Of a stretch of 21,927 nucleotides of DNA, positions 1-8,234 are shown piece by piece. How positions within the stretch are numbered: the stretch's first letter is position 1; the number at the start of each line of letters is the position of its first letter. The position numbers were made by a program, and so were the translations under genes. This DNA comes from Clostridia bacterium (lineage in GTDB: Bacteria > Bacillota > Clostridia > Peptostreptococcales > Anaerovoracaceae). The notes beneath the pieces are model-generated. The model saw only the letters and a program-made list of their open reading frames with translations, was not told the origin of the DNA and made no database searches. The stretch covers positions 1 to 21,927 of the forward strand of contig CABJAP010000030.1 of the NCBI GenBank assembly GCA_902363595.1, read 5' to 3'.

Positions 1-28
1 GCGGTAAAAGCGGGATTAGAGACTGTTT

Positions 29-406
29 TCATCCTCCAAACCGCTTAAAAAGAATGTTATGGACGGTACTGGAAACCAATCCCACTTTCACGCCGTTTAT
101 CCCCTCTTTTTCAGTGGCCTCCAGCATACCGGCATTAATGATAAAATTTTCGAAGAGTTTTCTTCGAATTCCGTCATCGCAGTCTGTCCAGAGACTCTTG
201 ATCAATTTATACCAGTTATTGTCCTTGTCATTGATGTACTTTTTGATGACTCTTACTTGAGGTGTCAGGCTGTCGCCGCCGATATCGTGTTTCAGCAGCC
301 AGTCAACAATCTTTGGTATGTTTTGATCCGGATCCTTATCCACATAGGATATGACCGTTTTCAGGCCCGCAGCCTGAAGTTTTTCCTTCAGTGTTAAGTC
401 AGCCAT
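29..406 (-). CDS. Small protein resembling the N-terminal region of a clostridial radical SAM family
   Basis: This encodes a 125-residue soluble, mostly helical protein with no signal peptide, membrane segment or cysteine cluster. From memory, the run from the N-terminus (LKEKLQAAGLKTVISYVDKD) through DNNWYKLIKSL to FENFIINAG resembles the region preceding the CxxxCxxC motif in a family of clostridial radical SAM proteins. Here the reading frame ends soon after that region and no radical SAM motif follows, so the product would be a stand-alone domain. I examined the other two frames near the 3' end and saw no continuation that would indicate a simple frameshift. An ATG at 427 is also in frame, but the promoter at 444-473 would start the transcript near 437. 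The ATG at 406, preceded by GGGGGGAT, is therefore the better start. Function is unknown; the family resemblance is a recollection and has not been checked by a search. Confidence 0.6.
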   Translation of the reverse strand: MADLTLKEKLQAAGLKTVISYVDKDPDQNIPKIVDWLLKHDIGGDSLTPQVRVIKKYINDKDNNWYKLIKSLWTDCDDGIRRKLFENFIINAGMLEATEKEGINGVKVGLVSSTVHNILFKRFGG

Positions 407-443
407 TGTTACACATCCCCCCAACATTTGTATGATTAGTATA

Positions 444-473
444 ATTATAGCACCCTATTAAGGTGAAATGCAA
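444..473 (-). promoter_or_regulatory. Sigma-A promoter of the small minus-strand gene
   Basis: On the minus strand, TTGCAT (473-468) is followed after 18 bases by TATAAT (449-444). The -10 is preceded by TGC, which makes it an extended -10. The predicted transcript start is near 437, about 30 bases before the chosen ATG. Confidence 0.6.
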
Positions 474-631
474 GGGGGGCGGGCTGAGAGGGCGGGTGGA
501 TGCAGAAAAACGAAAATTGTAGGTTTTGTATTTATTTCATGGGCTCGCAGTACTTATTTGTTTGTAAAACATAAAAAATTTCATTTTTGGGGTTTCAAAA
601 TGGGAAAATTGGTAAAGTCAAACCCTGCAGC

Positions 632-664
632 CTGCATTTTTGATACAAAAAATCAAAAATGCAG
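632..664. repeat. Perfect 13-bp inverted repeat
   Basis: The arms ctgcatttttgat (632-644) and atcaaaaatgcag (652-664) are exactly complementary, with a 7-base A-rich loop. No T-run follows on either strand, so it is not a standard terminator. It ends 46 bases before the -35 box of the downstream gene and could be an operator or an RNA hairpin. Confidence 0.6.
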
Positions 665-710
665 TAGATTTGTATTAAAAGCTAATTAAATGTAATTTTG
701 TTTAAAATTA

Positions 711-739
711 TTGCAAAATTTTCCATTAAATGCTATAAT
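711..739 (+). promoter_or_regulatory. Sigma-A promoter of the nuclease-like gene
   Basis: TTGCAA (711-716), a 17-base spacer and a perfect TATAAT (734-739) preceded by TGC. The transcript would start near 746, leaving a leader of about 29 bases that carries the AGGAGG ribosome binding site at 765-770. Confidence 0.75.
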
Positions 740-774
740 GTAAAAAATTTACTTTTCATGTGTTAGGAGGTATT

Positions 775-1578
775 ATGTATAGGCAGCTCAAACTTATGGA
801 GGCATTAAAAAATGAATATCAAAGGCAAAAGGAGCTTGTTGAGAAGCTGGAGCAGCGGCAGCAAGAACTGCCCCATGGCAGCCTGTCTTGTAAAAAGGGA
901 TGTTATTATCGCGTGATATCCGAAAAGGGGAGGACTGTTCAGATTCCCATCCCGCCAGCCTGGAAAGGCGCAGACAATTTAAAGCAGGAACTTGCAGAAT
1001 TTCAATATATAAAGAAAGCGCTGCCATTATTGAAAAACAATGTGTGCTGCTGTGAGAAGCTATTAAAAAAGTTCAAGCCCTATGATTTTTGGGATGTCCG
1101 GAAGCGAATGGCGTCCGCCTATGCCGGTTTTAATTCGGATTTCCTTTTGCTTGACGGAGATTTAAACCCTGAAACCTGGAAAGATGCGGATTACCCTTCA
1201 AACCCTTTCCATAGGGAGGACATCATCCATGAATCGGAAAACGGCCTGCAGACCCGCTCAAAAGCCGAGGCCATGATCGCAACCAAGCTGGAACAGAACA
1301 AGTTCATATTTCGTTATGAGCCGGAGTTGATCTTAGGGAGTCATGTTATCTATCCTGACTTTTGCATTCCACGGTCCCATGACCGCAAGTTGGTCTATTG
1401 GGAGCATTTCGGCAAAATGGACGATCCTGCATATGCCGAAAAAGCCCTGAGCAAACTGGACATGTACAGCAAATACGGTTATTTTCTGGGAGACAACCTG
1501 ATCATGACCTGGGAAACCAAAGAGCTGCCCCTCACCTTCAAGCAAATCAACGACCAAATTTCCATGTTTCTCTCATGA
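775..1578 (+). CDS. PD-(D/E)XK nuclease-like hypothetical protein
   Basis: This encodes a 267-residue soluble protein. The N-terminal 30 residues are charged and probably coiled coil (QRQKELVEKLEQRQQ). The C-terminal third has the pattern of the PD-(D/E)XK nuclease fold: a glutamate in TRSKAE (E165), an aspartate in VIYPDF (D195) at the end of a strand, and a glutamate in VYWEHFG (E210) at the end of the next strand. A helix (YAEKALSKLDMYSKYGY) and a last strand (NLIMTWE) follow. The canonical lysine after the second acidic residue is not obvious, so catalysis is an inference. The start is the ATG at 775, since AGGAGG lies 4 bases upstream; an in-frame GTG at 760 precedes that site. It is transcribed alone with its own promoter. 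It could be a DNA-repair, phage-derived or defence enzyme; the neighbours do not decide which. Confidence 0.75.
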   Translation: MYRQLKLMEALKNEYQRQKELVEKLEQRQQELPHGSLSCKKGCYYRVISEKGRTVQIPIPPAWKGADNLKQELAEFQYIKKALPLLKNNVCCCEKLLKKFKPYDFWDVRKRMASAYAGFNSDFLLLDGDLNPETWKDADYPSNPFHREDIIHESENGLQTRSKAEAMIATKLEQNKFIFRYEPELILGSHVIYPDFCIPRSHDRKLVYWEHFGKMDDPAYAEKALSKLDMYSKYGYFLGDNLIMTWETKELPLTFKQINDQISMFLS

Positions 1579-1610
1579 CCACAGAGTGTGGCAGCCGCCC
1601 TGCTGCAAAC

Positions 1611-1647
1611 AAAAAAACAGACGCACTTTGTAAAAAGCCGCCTGTTT
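1611..1647 (-). terminator. Intrinsic terminator after pduL
   Basis: Read on the minus strand, a 9-bp stem (1647-1639 with 1623-1615, one G-U pair) ends in a run of T (1617-1611). It lies 14 bases beyond the pduL stop codon and closes the long tig-to-pduL cluster. It may also act weakly for the convergent plus-strand gene. Confidence 0.65.
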
Positions 1648-1660
1648 TCATAATCAGAAA

Positions 1661-2233
1661 CTATTTAATGACTTCTGCCATTGTATTTGGTCCGCATCCA
1701 GCTGCGTTTCCTTCATCCGTGTCCAAATGAATTTCTTTTTCATGTTTCACACCTGCACGAACCAGCACGTTATTGAAAACCAAACCTCTTTCGCCTTCGA
1801 TCTTGATGCTGACAACATCTTTGTCCTTCAGACCGGCTTCTTCCGCCTGCTGAGGATTCAGGTGAAGATGGCGCAGGGCGATCATTACGCCGTGATCCAG
1901 TTCAACCTCTCCGCAGGGTCCGATCAGCTTGCAGCCCGGCGTGCCTTCCAGCTTGCCTGACTCTCTTACCGGGGCCTTGATCCCAATCGCTCTGGCATCT
2001 GTAGCAGCCAGTTCAATCTGTGTTTCCGGTCTGGCCGGTCCCAATACGCGGATGCCTTTCAGCGTAGCTTTCGGTCCTACGATGTCAACCTTTTCCTCGC
2101 AAGCAAACTGTCCCGGCTGTACCAAATCTTTCGTCGGAGTGAGCTTGTGGCCCTTGCCGAACAGGATCTCGATATCCTCTTCTTTCAGATGAAGGTGCTT
2201 GTTTGATAAACCAATTTGAACTTTGTAACCCAT
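1661..2233 (-). CDS. pduL: Phosphate propanoyltransferase / phosphotransacetylase PduL
   Basis: PduL transfers an acyl group between CoA and phosphate, giving acetyl- or propionyl-phosphate that a kinase can turn into ATP. The 190-residue protein has the family's paired metal-binding histidines: SNKHLHL (H13, H15) and RHLHLNP (H122, H124), plus the C-terminal HLDTDEGNAAG segment (H169). There is no N-terminal extension of the kind that targets PduL to a microcompartment, and no shell-protein gene is nearby. The enzyme is therefore probably a cytosolic housekeeping phosphotransacetylase. The start is the ATG at 2233, preceded by AAGGAGA. The frame stays open upstream to 2326, but that part looks non-coding. 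It is the last gene of the cluster, 89 bases after hpt and followed by a terminator. Confidence 0.92.
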   Translation of the reverse strand: MGYKVQIGLSNKHLHLKEEDIEILFGKGHKLTPTKDLVQPGQFACEEKVDIVGPKATLKGIRVLGPARPETQIELAATDARAIGIKAPVRESGKLEGTPGCKLIGPCGEVELDHGVMIALRHLHLNPQQAEEAGLKDKDVVSIKIEGERGLVFNNVLVRAGVKHEKEIHLDTDEGNAAGCGPNTMAEVIK

Positions 2234-2322
2234 TTTTATGTATCTCCTTTTTCTATTTATTGAAGCTGCCCAAAGTAAAGAATACCCAACGTGCAAAGCC
2301 AGCATTCTTACAGAGCGCAGAC

Positions 2323-2850
2323 TCAATCTTCTAAAAAGCTTATATATGGCAGATTGCGGTATCTCTGATCAAAATCCAGACCGTAGCCGACTATGAACCG
2401 ATCGTCCACCTCAAAACCTATGTAATCCACATCAATTTCCACCCGCCTGCCTGCCGGTTTGTTCAGCAGCGTACAAATGCGGACGCTCTTCGTGTTGCGG
2501 TTCTGCAGATAATGCTTCAGATAATTGAGGGTCGTGCCTGAATCCACAATGTCTTCGACGATGATTACGTTCTTGCCTTCGATATCCGAATCCAAATCCT
2601 TGATGATCTTAACCACGCCCGATGATTTGGTAGAAGCGCCATAGCTGCTGACTGCCATGAAATCGATGATCATGTCCAGGTCCACATTTTTCATAATATC
2701 GCCCATCCAGAGGACTGCCCCTCTCAGAATTCCAACCAGCACCACTTCCTCACCTTTATAATCTTCCGTGATCTGAGCTCCGATCTGGCGCGCTCTTTCA
2801 TCGATCTGCTCCTGGGTGATCATGATTTCACCAACCACATCTCTTGCCAT
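2323..2850 (-). CDS. hpt: Hypoxanthine-guanine phosphoribosyltransferase
   Basis: This purine-salvage enzyme joins hypoxanthine or guanine to PRPP, giving IMP or GMP. The 175-residue product has the PRPP-binding loop VIIVEDIVDSGTTL at about 95-108 and the LRG segment near 42-44. It also has the flexible-loop SSYG (69-71) and a C-terminal IGFEVDDRFIVGYGLD segment that contacts the base. Length is normal for bacterial HPRT. The frame is open upstream to 2898, but the real start is the ATG at 2850: AAGGAG lies 9 bases ahead and is encoded by the last codons of the preceding DUF1232 gene, only 4 bases away. That spacing suggests translational coupling. In B. subtilis hpt sits beside tilS and ftsH, so its place at the end of a lon cluster is different. 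Confidence 0.95.
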   Translation of the reverse strand: MARDVVGEIMITQEQIDERARQIGAQITEDYKGEEVVLVGILRGAVLWMGDIMKNVDLDMIIDFMAVSSYGASTKSSGVVKIIKDLDSDIEGKNVIIVEDIVDSGTTLNYLKHYLQNRNTKSVRICTLLNKPAGRRVEIDVDYIGFEVDDRFIVGYGLDFDQRYRNLPYISFLED

Positions 2851-2854
2851 ATTG

Positions 2855-3199
2855 TTACTCCTTTTTGTCTTTGTCTTTATCTTTGTCCCTAACTTCATAT
2901 TCTACATCATCTATTACCGTTTTTCCACGATATTTTTTTGAAAGGTCCACTTCCTTACCGCCCATCCAATACTTATCCAGTTCTTCTCTGAGATGCCACA
3001 AAATCCATAGCCACAAAATCAGGTCATCGACCCAGGCGATGGGAAACAGAATCGGCGGGATCAGATCAATGGGCAGGAACAAATAGATGATGCCCGCTAT
3101 GATCAGCGCCTTTTTCCGCTTAGGCACAGACTTATCCTTCATCATAAATCGAATTGCCTTTATTCTTTTGATGATTACTCTAAAACCAAAAAACTGCAT
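2855..3199 (-). CDS. DUF1232 (YkvA-like) small membrane protein
   Basis: This encodes a 114-residue protein. The central segment (about 32-70) carries the DUF1232 signature: YLFLPIDLIP followed by a second hydrophobic stretch with WVDDLILWLW. Two membrane-associated helices are likely, flanked by basic residues at the N-terminus (KRIKAIRFMMKDKSVPKRKK). The C-terminus is very hydrophilic and ends in an alternating Asp-Lys repeat. DUF1232 proteins have no established function. The ATG directly follows the engB stop codon, and its GGAGGA ribosome binding site lies inside the last codons of engB, so it is almost certainly co-translated with that gene. Confidence 0.85.
   Translation of the reverse strand: MQFFGFRVIIKRIKAIRFMMKDKSVPKRKKALIIAGIIYLFLPIDLIPPILFPIAWVDDLILWLWILWHLREELDKYWMGGKEVDLSKKYRGKTVIDDVEYEVRDKDKDKDKKE
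2858..2887 (-). repeat. Imperfect hexanucleotide repeat (GACAAA/GATAAA)
   Basis: On the minus strand the 3' end of the DUF1232 gene consists of four GAC/GAT-AAA units followed by AAG GAG and the stop. It encodes the Asp-Lys tail and runs directly into the hpt ribosome binding site. Such repeats can gain or lose units; a unit of six keeps the frame. Confidence 0.6.
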
Positions 3200-3787
3200 T
3201 TAATCCTCCAAAAGAATTTCCATTTCAGAAAGCAGCTCCTCATGTCCGGTCTTATTCAGTGAAGAAACAGGGATTACCTTGTCGTCAGCAGACAGCTTCA
3301 ACGTCGTACGTATCTGACGGATGCACTTCTGCAGCTCGTTTCTCGAAACCTTATCTGCCTTAGTCGCTGCCACCAGACCGTCGAGACCGTAATGGCGCAA
3401 AAAATCATACATCTGCACATCCTGTTTGGACGGCGCATGGCGGATGTCTACCAGCTGCACCACTTTAATCAAGCCCTGACGGTTCTGAAAATAAGTTTCC
3501 ATCATGCTGCCCCAGCTCTCTGACACGGATTTAGATACTTTTGCGTATCCGTAACCAGGCAAATCAACGATACGAAAAGTATCGTTGATGCGGTAAAAAT
3601 TAATGGTCCTGGTCTTGCCGGGATTGCCGCTGACCTTAGCCAGCTTTTTGCGGCCAGTCAGCAGATTGAGCAGGGAGGACTTGCCCACGTTGGACCGGCC
3701 TGCAAAAGCGATCTCTTTCAGGTTGTCCTCCGGATACTGATCTTTTCTGGCGGTTACTGCTTCTAATTCTGCTTTCTTTATGATCAT
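3200..3787 (-). CDS. engB: Ribosome biogenesis GTPase EngB (YsxC/YihA)
   Basis: EngB is a small GTPase needed for assembly of the large ribosomal subunit. The 195-residue product has all G motifs: GRSNVGKSS (30-38, P-loop), DLPGYG (75-80, G3), TKADK (142-146, G4) and VSSL (G5). NPGKTRTIN at about 55-63 is the switch I region. The ATG overlaps the lon stop as ATGA, so translation is probably coupled to lon. The lon-engB order is the same as in Bacillus (lonA-ysxC), which supports the call. Confidence 0.96.
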   Translation of the reverse strand: MIIKKAELEAVTARKDQYPEDNLKEIAFAGRSNVGKSSLLNLLTGRKKLAKVSGNPGKTRTINFYRINDTFRIVDLPGYGYAKVSKSVSESWGSMMETYFQNRQGLIKVVQLVDIRHAPSKQDVQMYDFLRHYGLDGLVAATKADKVSRNELQKCIRQIRTTLKLSADDKVIPVSSLNKTGHEELLSEMEILLED

Positions 3788-6165
3788 TTTTCATCCTTTA
3801 CTAAGGCGTGCTCCAGGGCTTCATCCACAGTATGGATTAGGACGAACTCCAATTGTCTGCGGACGTTCTTTGGAATATCCTCAATATCCCGTTCATTTTC
3901 TGCGGGCAGAAGAACTTTTTTAATGCCCGCTCTGTGAGCAGCCAAAACTTTTTCACGGATTCCACCCACTGGCAGAACTTTTCCCCGAAGGGTGATTTCG
4001 CCGGTCATGGCCACATCTTTTCTCACCGGTGTGCCGGTCAGCGTGGAGATGATCGCCGTACACATGGTCACACCTGCAGACGGGCCATCCTTTGGAACAG
4101 CTCCTTCCGGAATATGAATATGAAGATCCTGTTCCTTATAGAAATCGTGGTTGATCTCCAGCTTGTCAGCGATTGAACGGATATAGCTGATTCCAGCTTT
4201 AGCGCTCTCCTGCATCACTTCGCCCAGCTGGCCGGTCAGCACCAGCTTGCCGCTGCCGGGCACTACCGTGGTTTCGATAAAGAGCGTATCTCCTCCAACC
4301 ACAGTCCAAGCCAGGCCGGTGGTTACCCCCACTTCGGCTTCTCCGGTAATAATATCATAGTGGAAACGCCGCTTGCCCAGGTAGCCTTCCAGATTCTTCT
4401 CAGTTATGCGGAAATTTGTCTTCTTTCCGCCAACGATCTTTCTGGCTACTTTCCGGCAAATATTGGCGATCTCCCGTTCCAAATTACGCACACCGGATTC
4501 TCTCGTATAATAGTTGATCAGATCTCGCAGAGCCTTTTCTGAGAAATTAATATTCTCTTCCTTTAAGCCGTGTTCCTTGACTTTTTTCGGAATCAGGTAA
4601 TCCTGCGCGATCTTAACCTTTTCTTCCTCTGTATAGCCGGCCACGTTGATCACTTCCATTCTGTCCAAAAGGGGTCTTGGAATGGTATCGATGGTGTTGG
4701 CCGTTGTAATGAACATCACCTTGGAAAGATCAAATGGCACTTCCAGGTAATGGTCCGTAAATTCTTTGTTCTGTTCCGGGTCCAGGACTTCCAGCAGCGC
4801 GGAAGCTGGGTCGCCTTTGAAATCAGCGCCGATCTTATCCACTTCGTCGAAAAGGAACACCGGATTCTTGCTGCCGGCTTCCTTGATGGAGGTGATGATG
4901 CGGCCTGGAATGGCTCCGATATAGGTTCTTCTGTGTCCGCGAATCTCCGCTTCGTCCCGGACGCCGCCCAGGGACATTCTGACAAAATCCCGGTTGATGG
5001 CTCTGGCAACCGACTTGGCAATGGACGTTTTTCCGACTCCCGGAGGTCCTACAAGGCACAGAATCGGCCCCTTCAAGCTCTTAGAGAGCTGAATCACTGC
5101 CAGGTATTCCAATACCCGTTCCTTGACCTTTTCCAGTCCATGATGATCCTCATTGAGAATCTTTTCCGCCTTGGAAAGATCGATGTTTCCTTTCTTTTCC
5201 TTATGCCACGGAAGGCCTAGGATCGTCTCGATATAGGTTCTGCTTACCGACGCCTCGGCGCTGGCCGGCTGCATCTTGCCGAAACGCTTGATTTCTTTCT
5301 CTATTTTTTCGTTTATTTTCTTGTCCAGTTTGAGCTTTTTCAGCTGTTCCAACCAGTCTTCCACTTCGTCTTCCAGATCTTCGCTGATTCCCAGTTCATC
5401 CTGAATCGCCCGCATCTGCTCCCGCAGATAGTATTCCCGCTGGTTTTTGTTCATTTGAGATTTTACTTTGGTAGTGATGTCCTGCTCAATATTGAGAATT
5501 TCAATTTCTCTGGCCAAAAGTTCGTTGAGCTTTTCCAGCCTTTCATCCACATCGATGGTTTCCAGCAAAATCTGCTTGTCTTCAATCTTGATATCCAGAT
5601 GGGAGCCGATCATATCCGCGAAGCGGCCCGGCTCTTCAATGCCCGCTACTGTAGGAAAGATTTCCGGCGCCAGCTTCTGGTTTACCGCCAGATATTCGTC
5701 AAACCCATTGAGTACGGCGCGCATTAAGGCTTCGGTCTTTGGCGACACTTCCTCCGGTTCCGGATCTTCGATCTTGGTTACCACGCATTGGAAATAGGGT
5801 ACTTCAAAGATGATTTCATCGATCTGTCCTCTGCAGACTCCTTCCACCAGTACCCGGATAGAATCACCGGGCAGTTTGAGCATCTGCTTGATCTTGCCGA
5901 TGGTACCCACATGGTAGAAATCTTCCGGTGTGGGCAGGTCGGTATTTTCGTCCTTCTGTGCCGCCAGGAAAATGTACTGGTTCATCACCATGGCTTTTTC
6001 CAGTGCGTTGATGGATTTTTCTCTTCCAATATCAAAATGGAGCACCATGTTTGGAAACACAGAAAGGCCCCGCAGAGGGATCATTGGCAGCGTCAGCACA
6101 TTTTCGTCTTCAAAGTCAAGCGCTTCTTTGCTGACTTCTTCTTTTATATTCATTTCTTCTGTCAT
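3784..6165 (-). CDS. lon: ATP-dependent protease Lon (LonA)
   Basis: Lon is a cytosolic AAA+ serine protease that unfolds and degrades damaged and regulatory proteins. The 793-residue product has the normal LonA layout. There is an N-terminal substrate-binding domain (about 25-225), then a coiled-coil linker and an AAA+ module with Walker A GPPGVGKT (373-380) and a Walker B ending in LFDEVDKIG. The C-terminal protease domain carries the Ser-Lys dyad: Ser696 in DGPSAGVT and Lys739 in [11 protein letters not shown], with the expected 43-residue spacing. The ATG at 6165 follows AGGAGG by 7 bases. The gene overlaps engB by 4 bases. The gap to clpX contains several hairpins, so expression may be adjusted there. 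Confidence 0.98.
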   Translation of the reverse strand: MTEEMNIKEEVSKEALDFEDENVLTLPMIPLRGLSVFPNMVLHFDIGREKSINALEKAMVMNQYIFLAAQKDENTDLPTPEDFYHVGTIGKIKQMLKLPGDSIRVLVEGVCRGQIDEIIFEVPYFQCVVTKIEDPEPEEVSPKTEALMRAVLNGFDEYLAVNQKLAPEIFPTVAGIEEPGRFADMIGSHLDIKIEDKQILLETIDVDERLEKLNELLAREIEILNIEQDITTKVKSQMNKNQREYYLREQMRAIQDELGISEDLEDEVEDWLEQLKKLKLDKKINEKIEKEIKRFGKMQPASAEASVSRTYIETILGLPWHKEKKGNIDLSKAEKILNEDHHGLEKVKERVLEYLAVIQLSKSLKGPILCLVGPPGVGKTSIAKSVARAINRDFVRMSLGGVRDEAEIRGHRRTYIGAIPGRIITSIKEAGSKNPVFLFDEVDKIGADFKGDPASALLEVLDPEQNKEFTDHYLEVPFDLSKVMFITTANTIDTIPRPLLDRMEVINVAGYTEEEKVKIAQDYLIPKKVKEHGLKEENINFSEKALRDLINYYTRESGVRNLEREIANICRKVARKIVGGKKTNFRITEKNLEGYLGKRRFHYDIITGEAEVGVTTGLAWTVVGGDTLFIETTVVPGSGKLVLTGQLGEVMQESAKAGISYIRSIADKLEINHDFYKEQDLHIHIPEGAVPKDGPSAGVTMCTAIISTLTGTPVRKDVAMTGEITLRGKVLPVGGIREKVLAAHRAGIKKVLLPAENERDIEDIPKNVRRQLEFVLIHTVDEALEHALVKDEK

Positions 6166-6192
6166 AATCTGTCCTCCTGATTGTAATAATAT

Positions 6193-6256
6193 AAAAAAGT
6201 TTCCTTACAAAACGTTATCTGCGCTTCGCGCTCACTTTCACAAGGTGAACTTTTTT
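6193..6256 (-). promoter_or_regulatory. Structured leader element upstream of lon
   Basis: AAAAAAGTT (6193-6201) and AACTTTTTT (6248-6256) are perfect complements enclosing CCTT/AAGG and a GCGC-TTC-GCGC hairpin. Read toward lon, the outer stem ends in six T residues, as in an intrinsic terminator. A competing hairpin TTCAC-CTT-GTGAA lies inside the left half. This could be an attenuator or partial terminator between clpX and lon. Confidence 0.4.
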
Positions 6257-6260
6257 GAAT

Positions 6261-6294
6261 TATAGGAAATGCCATGCATTGGAGATTTCCTATA
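6261..6294. repeat. Perfect 10-bp inverted repeat in the clpX-lon gap
   Basis: TATAGGAAAT (6261-6270) and ATTTCCTATA (6285-6294) are exact complements around a 14-base loop. A TATAAT sequence on the minus strand (6264-6259) overlaps one arm, so this could be an operator over a lon promoter, but I see no good -35 box. An RNA hairpin is equally possible. Confidence 0.45.
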
Positions 6295-6303
6295 TGATAA
6301 GCA

Positions 6304-6335
6304 GGGCGACTTATCAGCAAGCCGCCCCTTTTTTT
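6304..6335 (+). terminator. Terminator-like hairpin after clpX, T-run on the plus strand
   Basis: The arms gggcgac (6304-6310) and gccgccc (6321-6327) pair with one G-U, and a T-run follows at 6329-6335 on the plus strand. No plus-strand gene needs it. On the minus strand it lies just past the clpX stop without a U-tail, where it may protect the 3' end. An alternative stem (gataag 6297-6302 with cttatc 6311-6316) is mutually exclusive with it. Confidence 0.35.
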
Positions 6336-7608
6336 ATGCAGTCTCATCGTGCGCTTTTGCTTTGCTCTGATCGATCAAGAGCAGTTTTGGCTCGATTTCT
6401 TTGTCTATTGTTTCTTTGGTAATAATGCATTTTTCCACGTCCTTTCTGGAAGGAATTTCATACATAATGTCCGTCATGACATTTTCCAGTATTCCTCTCA
6501 GGCCGCGGGCGCCGGTTTTACGCTCAATGGCTTTTTCGGCAATGCGTTCGATGGCTTCGTCTTCGATCTCCAGCTCCACATCGTCCATGGCGAACAGTTT
6601 TTTATACTGCTTGAGCAGAGCGTTTTTCGGCTCGGTGATAATCTGTACCAAAGCTTCTTTTGACAGCTCTTCCAGCGTCACAATTACCGGCAGACGGCCG
6701 ATAAATTCCGGAATCAATCCGTATTTCAACAGGTCCTCCGGCTGGATGTGTCTCAGAATCTCCGACTCTTCGATCAAGCTTTCTTTAATCTTTGAATTGA
6801 ACCCAATGGTCTTTTCACCCATTCTGCGCTGAATGACTTTATCCAGTCCGTCGAAAGCGCCGCCGCAGATGAACAGCACGTTGGTTGTATCGAACTGAAG
6901 GAATTCCTGATGGGGATGCTTCCTCCCGCCCTGGGGAGGCACGCTGGCGATAGTTCCCTCTAAGATCTTCAGGAGCGCCTGCTGCACCCCTTCTCCGCTC
7001 ACATCTCTGGTGATGGAAGGGTTATCGGATTTTCTGGCAATCTTGTCGATTTCATCCACATAGATGATGCCTTTCTGTGCTTTTTCGATATCATAATCTG
7101 CAGCCTGAATCAGTTTCAGCAGAATGTTCTCCACATCTTCCCCTACATAGCCGGCCTCTGTCAACGCTGTGGCATCGGCAATGGCAAAGGGTACATTGAG
7201 AATTTTTGCCAGGGTCTGTGCCAGCAGTGTCTTGCCTGAGCCGGTAGGCCCGATCATGACGATATTACTCTTTTGCAGTTCCACATCATCCCCTGAACTT
7301 AATACATTGTTGATTCTCTTATAGTGATTGTAGACGGCTACGGCCAAAGCTTTTTTTGCTCCGTCCTGACCGATGACATAATCTCCCAGAATCTGTGAAA
7401 TTTCCATCGGCTTGGGCAGCCGGTAGCTGTCTCCTGTTACTGCATGCTTTTCGCTTGCACGCTCTTCGTCTGCGATAATGTCCTGGCAAAGGCCCACACA
7501 TTCATTGCAGATATATACTCCTGAACCGCTGATGAGGCGTTTGACCTGACTCTGCGGTTTTCCGCAGAAGGAGCATTTCAATTCTCTGTTTTCATCATAT
7601 TTCGTCAT
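6334..7608 (-). CDS. clpX: ClpX, ATPase subunit of the ClpXP protease
   Basis: ClpX recognises, unfolds and threads substrates into ClpP. The 424-residue product contains the N-terminal zinc-binding domain with four cysteines (C12, C15, C34, C37). The AAA+ module has Walker A GPTGSGKT (120-127), the GYVG pore loop (153-156) and Walker B IIYVDEID (181-188). TIGF at about 267-270 matches the IGF loop that docks onto ClpP. Length is standard. The ATG at 7608 is preceded by GGGGGA at about 8 bases, and the gene follows clpP after 16 bases, so both subunits come from one transcript. Confidence 0.98.
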   Translation of the reverse strand: MTKYDENRELKCSFCGKPQSQVKRLISGSGVYICNECVGLCQDIIADEERASEKHAVTGDSYRLPKPMEISQILGDYVIGQDGAKKALAVAVYNHYKRINNVLSSGDDVELQKSNIVMIGPTGSGKTLLAQTLAKILNVPFAIADATALTEAGYVGEDVENILLKLIQAADYDIEKAQKGIIYVDEIDKIARKSDNPSITRDVSGEGVQQALLKILEGTIASVPPQGGRKHPHQEFLQFDTTNVLFICGGAFDGLDKVIQRRMGEKTIGFNSKIKESLIEESEILRHIQPEDLLKYGLIPEFIGRLPVIVTLEELSKEALVQIITEPKNALLKQYKKLFAMDDVELEIEDEAIERIAEKAIERKTGARGLRGILENVMTDIMYEIPSRKDVEKCIITKETIDKEIEPKLLLIDQSKAKAHDETA

Positions 7609-7624
7609 GAATCATTTCCCCCTG

Positions 7625-8206
7625 TTATCTGGACTTGCTTATATGATCGACAAGCCCGTAATTAAGAGCTTCGTCCGCGCTCATAAAGTTATCCCTATCC
7701 GTATCTTTCTCAATACGGGAAAGATCCTGCCCCGTATTCTCACTGAGGATCCGATTGAGCTTTTCTCTGGTCTTCAGGATCCATTCAGCGTGTATCTTAA
7801 TATCCTCCGCCTGGCCTTTAACTCCGCCCAGCGGCTGGTGGATCATTATTTCCGCATTTGGAAGTGCGTATCGTTTTCCTTTCTGGCCCGCTGAAAGCAG
7901 GAACGCTCCCATGCTTGCCGCCAGTCCGATACAAATTGTAGAAACATCTGGTTTAATATACTGCATCGTATCGTAGATCGCCATGCCTGCCGTCACAGAA
8001 CCGCCGGGGCTGTTGATATAGATACAGATGTCTTTATCCGGATCTTCCGCCTCGAGGAATAAAAGCTGCGCCACGACTAAGCTGGCTAAGTGTTCATCAA
8101 TTTCTTCACCTATGAAAATGATTCTGTCCTTTAACAGTCTGGAATAAATATCATAGGATCTCTCTCCTCTGCTCGTTTGTTCAATTACATAAGGAACTAA
8201 TGCCAT
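7625..8206 (-). CDS. clpP: ClpP, proteolytic subunit of ClpXP
   Basis: ClpP forms the barrel-shaped serine protease used by ClpX and other Clp ATPases. The product is 193 residues with an intact catalytic triad: Ser98 in [11 protein letters not shown], His123 in IMIHQPLGG and Asp172 in DTDRDNFMS. The start is the ATG at 8206 (MALVPYV), preceded by GAGGAT, which gives the usual mature-like N-terminus. An in-frame ATG at 8272 lies inside the strong hairpin at 8235-8282 and is unlikely to be used. clpP lies between tig and clpX as in E. coli; in B. subtilis clpP is elsewhere. Confidence 0.97.
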   Translation of the reverse strand: MALVPYVIEQTSRGERSYDIYSRLLKDRIIFIGEEIDEHLASLVVAQLLFLEAEDPDKDICIYINSPGGSVTAGMAIYDTMQYIKPDVSTICIGLAASMGAFLLSAGQKGKRYALPNAEIMIHQPLGGVKGQAEDIKIHAEWILKTREKLNRILSENTGQDLSRIEKDTDRDNFMSADEALNYGLVDHISKSR

Positions 8207-8234
8207 TGCGTAAAATCCTCGCTTTCTTCTTTTC

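Larger units (their letters stand above)
428..774. other. Intergenic region between divergent genes
   Basis: This 347-base AT-rich gap holds the two divergent promoters (444-473 minus, 711-739 plus) and one perfect inverted repeat at 632-664. A 73-codon open frame at 468-689 has no ribosome binding site and an unnatural composition, so I do not call it a gene. Confidence 0.6.

Noticed and set aside
468..689. A 73-codon open frame on the plus strand.
   Set aside because: It has no ribosome binding site and covers an AT-rich regulatory gap with a palindrome; the composition is not protein-like.
2234..2326. A longer PduL start giving an extra 31-residue N-terminus, which could have been a microcompartment targeting peptide.
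   Set aside because: The extension starts at a poor codon without a ribosome binding site, while the ATG at 2233 has AAGGAGA and aligns with the family start.
4570..5220. A 216-codon plus-strand open frame inside lon.
   Set aside because: It is antisense to the conserved AAA+ region of lon. Its openness follows from lon codon usage and it has no start signals.
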